64,000 nucleotides of DNA, from positions 1-64,000 of the forward strand of contig NZ_JBHRSW010000023.1 in assembly GCF_042646125.1 (NCBI RefSeq), written 5' to 3'. This document shows, piece after piece, positions 62,047-64,000 of this stretch (position 1 is the first letter of the stretch; every line of letters begins with the position of its first letter). Below the pieces are notes generated by a model. It did not search any database. It worked only from the letters and a program-made list of their open reading frames with translations, and had not been told where the DNA came from. Made by a program: the position numbers and the translations under genes. The stretch is from Glaciecola flavus. GTDB lineage: Bacteria > Pseudomonadota > Gammaproteobacteria > Enterobacterales > Alteromonadaceae.

Positions 62047-63150
62047 CTACGCAGCACGTAAAATATTTAGCATACGTCTCAGCGGCTCTGCTGCGCCCCA
62101 TAATAGCTGATCACCAACGGTAAAGGCCGTTAGGTATTCTGGCCCCATGGACAGCTTGCGCAATCGACCAACTGGAATAGATAGCGTACCGGTTACTTTG
62201 GTAGGAGTGAGTTCTTCAAGTGATGCGTCACGGTCATTTGGAATGACTTTTACCCAATCGTTTGCTTCTGCGATAATACGTTCAATCTCATCCAATGGGA
62301 CGTCCTTTTTGAGCTTTATCGTTAGTGCTTGACTATGACATCTCATTGCACCCACGCGCACACAAATACCATCAATCGGAATAGCCTTATCGTTTGCTAA
62401 AATTTTATTGGTTTCAGCCTCGGCTTTCCATTCTTCTCGGCTTTGTCCATTTTCTAACTGCGTATCGATATACGGAAGTAAGCTACCGGCAAGTGGCGCG
62501 CCGAAGTTATCAATGCTCAGGTCATTTCGCATAGCGTCTGCGACTTTTCGATCAATATCCAAGATGGCAGAGGCTGGATTGGCTAAGTCTACGGCGACAG
62601 CTTGATTGATCTCACCCATTTGCTGAATAAGCTCGCGCATGTTGCTTGCGCCGGCACCACTTGCAGCCTGATAGGTCATGGAAGACACCCATTCGACTAA
62701 ATCAGCTTTAAACAAACCGCCAATGGCCATTAGCATCAGACTGACAGTGCAGTTTCCACCAATGTAGTTTTTAACCCCTTTCGCAATGCCATCTTTTACG
62801 ACTTGATCGTTGACAGGATCTAACACGATGATTGCGTCATCATCCATGCGCAGGCTGGATGCTGCATCTATCCAGTATCCGTCCCAACCTTTGTCGCGTA
62901 AGTCAGCAAATACTTTGTTGGTATAGCTGCCACCTTGACACGAAATAATAGCGTCCAAATTAGATAGCGCTTCTAAATCATAGGCATCTTGCAAGGCGGG
63001 TGTATCGACACCTACATTAGGTGCTTGACCGCCCACATTTGAGGTAGAAAAGAAAACGGGAGATATACCGACAAAGTCGTTTTCTTCAAGCATGCGACCC
63101 ATTAGTACTGAGCCAACCATACCACGCCAACCAACAAATCCTACTTTCAT
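62047..63150 (-). CDS. asd: Aspartate-semialdehyde dehydrogenase
   Basis: 367 residues, colinear with the E. coli enzyme. Reduces aspartyl phosphate to aspartate semialdehyde, the branch point for lysine, threonine and methionine. NADP-binding GFVGWRGMVGSVLMGRM at the start, catalytic Cys in GGNCTVSLMLM, and the acceptor His/Arg region GAMRCHSQALTIKL are present. Monocistronic. No lysine riboswitch is seen in the 170 bp upstream. Confidence 0.97.
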   Translation of the reverse strand: MKVGFVGWRGMVGSVLMGRMLEENDFVGISPVFFSTSNVGGQAPNVGVDTPALQDAYDLEALSNLDAIISCQGGSYTNKVFADLRDKGWDGYWIDAASSLRMDDDAIIVLDPVNDQVVKDGIAKGVKNYIGGNCTVSLMLMAIGGLFKADLVEWVSSMTYQAASGAGASNMRELIQQMGEINQAVAVDLANPASAILDIDRKVADAMRNDLSIDNFGAPLAGSLLPYIDTQLENGQSREEWKAEAETNKILANDKAIPIDGICVRVGAMRCHSQALTIKLKKDVPLDEIERIIAEANDWVKVIPNDRDASLEELTPTKVTGTLSIPVGRLRKLSMGPEYLTAFTVGDQLLWGAAEPLRRMLNILRAA

Positions 63151-63319
63151 TTTCTTACTACCTTTAGCAATTAATCTGATCTTGTGAAAACTGGCGAAGC
63201 ATAAAGCCTATTGCATCAGGATACAACTGTGTTTAGCGAACGTTTTTTTATAAATCATGCATCGCAGGAATGATGTAAAATAAACCAAGATACACACCCG
63301 CTACTCTCGGAGAACATAA

Positions 63320-63664
63320 GTGAAACTGATTACAAAACGCATCGCTAGAGATAAAACACTGCTGGCTACCTTACAATCACGTGGCGATGATGAAGAGTTG
63401 GTTAGAATAATTGATCATTCTTTCCTAGCAGAGACCAAAGAAGCACTGGTACCACTAGCCGATGATTTACTTCATATGGGTTTTTCGGGCGTCAGTATAA
63501 ATGCGCATCCAGAAGCGCCACAAGCTTTTGTGCTTGAATGCACGAGCTTCGACTGTACTGAATTTCACAGTGTGGCGAAATCAAGCGTATTAATGGCTTT
63601 ACTTGCGCAAACATACTCAGTGAGGTATGAAGGTTGGGGTTGTAGCGTGGCTAAAGAATCTTAA
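63320..63664 (+). CDS. RraB-like ribonuclease E inhibitor family protein (GTG start)
   Basis: 114 residues. Starts at GTG 63320 with GGAG upstream. The pattern RGDDEELVRIIDHSFLAE, a central strand, and the closing YEGWGCSV (RraB has YDGWGT) fit the RraB/DUF695-like fold. RraB proteins bind the RNase E C-terminal region and reduce decay of some mRNAs. Assignment is by pattern only. It is followed by a two-way terminator. Confidence 0.68.
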   Translation: MKLITKRIARDKTLLATLQSRGDDEELVRIIDHSFLAETKEALVPLADDLLHMGFSGVSINAHPEAPQAFVLECTSFDCTEFHSVAKSSVLMALLAQTYSVRYEGWGCSVAKES

Positions 63665-63701
63665 TTGTACGGGAAGTTACGTTGCACAAACTTCTTTGGA
63701 A

Positions 63702-63724
63702 AAAAGGCGGAAATTCCGCCTTTT
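63702..63724. terminator. Bidirectional terminator between RraB-like and TonB receptor genes
   Basis: AAAAGGCGG (63702-63710), 5-nt loop, CCGCCTTTT (63716-63724), giving T runs on both strands. Lies between two converging genes. Confidence 0.8.
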
Positions 63725-63763
63725 CAGTTTTACTCGCTTTTCTACCTTAAAAAAGGGATATGT

Positions 63764-64000
63764 TTAAAACTTATAAGAGGCTTTTACATAACTAAAGCGC
63801 CCTTGACCACTGTGTACCGTATTTACATAACCAAAAAAGTCATGATGACTGAATGGCGGTTCCTCGTTAAACAAGTTTGTGAAACCGACTGACAAGGTGG
63901 TGTTGTCTAAGCCTTTGTAGCTCGCTACTAGATCTACTGTGGTCATCGCATCTACTGTTTTGTCACCAAAATCAGAATCAGCATCACCAGAAAATTCACC
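63764..64000 (-). CDS. TonB-dependent receptor, C-terminal end (runs off the window edge)
   Basis: The last 78 codons visible on the minus strand, in frame to the window edge. The product ends VDLVASYKGLDNTTLSVGFT, then NLFNEEPPF and closes in YVKASYKF, with alternating barrel strands and the terminal aromatic residue of outer-membrane beta-barrels; NLFNEEPP is typical of TonB receptors. The N-terminal part and the substrate are outside the window. Confidence 0.8.
   Translation of the reverse strand, partial: GEFSGDADSDFGDKTVDAMTTVDLVASYKGLDNTTLSVGFTNLFNEEPPFSHHDFFGYVNTVHSGQGRFSYVKASYKF

Overview
The window looks like the chromosome of a marine gammaproteobacterium of the Alteromonadales (Glaciecola/Paraglaciecola/Alteromonas type). 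This rests on the housekeeping gene order (lptM-lysA-dapF-yigA-xerC-yigB; fbp-ppa; uvrA/ssb), the moderate AT richness, TonB-dependent receptors, an agarase remnant and sulfatase and halogenase genes. The species assignment is inference. I see no rRNA, tRNA, CRISPR array or prophage.

Layout. 1-750: insertion-sequence debris (IS91-type fragment; an IS21 IstA start fused to a binding-protein tail). 780-1950: SPFH membrane protein plus a ribbon-helix-helix protein behind a palindromic operator. 2.1-11.7 kb: housekeeping (uvrD with a LexA box, cysE with a MITE at its stop codon, yghU-like, yigZ, yigB, xerC, yigA, dapF, lysA, lptM). 11.9-20.4 kb: accessory periplasmic/secreted group (sulfatase, Sde182-like hydrolase, and a cytochrome c, beta-propeller, flavin halogenase operon). 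20.4-26.7 kb: PAS chemoreceptor, hydrolase, broken agarase, glycosyltransferase and PAP2 phosphatase. 27-39.2 kb: housekeeping (rraA, S1/P1 nuclease, ubiX, mpl, fbp, ppa, DUF3299, MCP, uvrA, MFS). 39.7 kb: ssb with a LexA box.

40.3-56.5 kb is the most interesting part. It is a catabolic-looking island with a bicupin, an SDR dehydrogenase, a histidinol-dehydrogenase-like enzyme, a LacI regulator, an alpha/beta hydrolase, an HpcH/HpaI aldolase, a sodium:solute symporter, a TonB receptor and six paralogous proteins, at least four of which clearly carry two SnoaL/NTF2-like domains. Five copies of a palindrome built on TGACTTCGAAGTCA lie in its divergent promoter regions and are the probable operators of the LacI protein, tying six transcription units into one regulon. 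The substrate cannot be read from the sequence. The outer-membrane receptor, inner-membrane symporter, two dehydrogenases, hydrolase and retro-aldolase fit uptake and breakdown of a small organic compound, with the SnoaL-like proteins as lyases, isomerases or hydrolases of unknown chemistry.

56.7-64 kb: serine hydrolase, CHMI-type isomerase, DMT exporter with divergent LysR gene, DUF3224, AraC regulator, asd, an RraB-like gene and the 3' end of another TonB receptor.

Scattered between genes are about 140-bp cruciform elements (1966-2102, 31646-31785, 37502-37643, and a decayed copy near 26.9 kb). Each has locus-specific 42-45 nt inverted arms around a 52-53 nt core with two small hairpins, mostly capped by ATGGAT or a close variant.
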